30,962 nt of DNA from a virus, in IMG/VR virus record IMGVR_UViG_3300032322_000028, positions 1 to 30,962 of that record, one strand, 5' to 3'. A program made the translations under genes and the position numbers. Below, one piece after another: positions 30,928 through 30,962 of this stretch; the first letter of the stretch is position 1, and every line of letters begins with the position of its first letter. Below the pieces are notes generated by a model that was not told the origin of the DNA, did not search any database, and saw only the letters and a list, made by a program, of their open reading frames with translations.

Positions 30928-30962
30928 AGAGGCATCGGTTGGGTGGTCTGACCGATATCAAC

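Larger units (their letters stand above)
30602..30962. other. Non-coding right end with hairpins, promoter-like boxes and G-rich runs
   Basis: About 360 bases carry no convincing gene on either strand; a 74-codon minus-strand frame at 30737-30961 has no start signal and an unlikely composition. The stretch 30715-30820 is markedly G/T-rich on the plus strand with runs such as GTGGGGGTG (twice). Two imperfect copies of CCCCCRTATGGT occur at 30865-30876 and 30911-30922. The far end (30934-30956) can fold as ATCGGT / ACCGAT. This is the natural place for divergent control of late (leftward) and any rightward genes, and for a packaging site next to terS. Confidence 0.6.

Noticed and set aside
30737-30961. 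Minus-strand frame of 74 codons at the right edge
   Set aside because: There is no ribosome binding site, it runs off near the contig end, and its Pro/Thr/Asn-rich end is simply the complement of the G/T-rich tract.
1-30962. Diversity-generating retroelement, CRISPR, toxin-antitoxin or defence system
   Set aside because: I looked for reverse transcriptase, variable-repeat pairs, spacer arrays and small two-gene toxin modules. The only repeats are in-frame coding repeats in virion genes, and no such system is present.

Overview
This window is the late (structural and lysis) half of a tailed dsDNA phage genome, or of a prophage or metagenomic contig derived from one. Every convincing gene is on the minus strand, so the biological reading order runs from the right end (about 30.6 kb) to the left edge, where the last gene is cut off. 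Genes are tightly packed, many start codons overlap the previous stop (TAATG, ATGA, TGATG), and most starts have an AGGAG-type ribosome binding site. DNA is G+C rich, which fits a proteobacterial host, but nothing in the sequence fixes the host. I saw no tRNA, rRNA, CRISPR array, integrase, repressor or replication gene.

Layout from right to left. (1) A non-coding right end of about 360 bases with G-rich runs, candidate back-to-back promoters and two tandem rightward-pointing hairpins with T tracts. (2) Packaging: a probable small terminase subunit and the large terminase (terL). (3) Head: an 824-residue portal, a 62-residue protein, a GroES-like co-chaperonin, the scaffold, a 155-residue conserved unknown, a 280-residue decoration-like protein and the major capsid protein, closed by a strong intrinsic terminator. 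(4) A free-standing GIY-YIG/NUMOD3 homing endonuclease with its own sigma70-like promoter. (5) Two further virion proteins (159 and 901 residues), the second built of repeated beta modules. (6) A run of very small, mostly basic proteins. (7) Head-to-tail connector genes (232, 127 and 219 residues), two more small proteins and a 137-residue structural protein. (8) A 1052-residue tail fibre with a C-terminal S74 self-cleaving chaperone. (9) A lysis cassette: small membrane protein, M15 endopeptidase and 3TM holin. (10) Tail nozzle (P22 gp10-like), a 450-residue tail protein and three or four probable ejection (internal virion) proteins, including a Pro-rich one with five copies of a TonB-receptor-like motif and a Gln/Ala-rich one of 689 residues.

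The long helical-barrel portal, small adaptors, a beta-propeller nozzle, no tape measure, no sheath or tail-tube gene and a group of low-complexity ejection proteins together point to a short-tailed podovirus of the P22/SU10 general type. The encoded capsid would be built with its own GroES-like partner for host GroEL. The most unusual items are the GroES-like gene, the VTGNR repeats, the self-contained homing endonuclease cassette, and the family of small basic proteins with a shared C-terminal motif.
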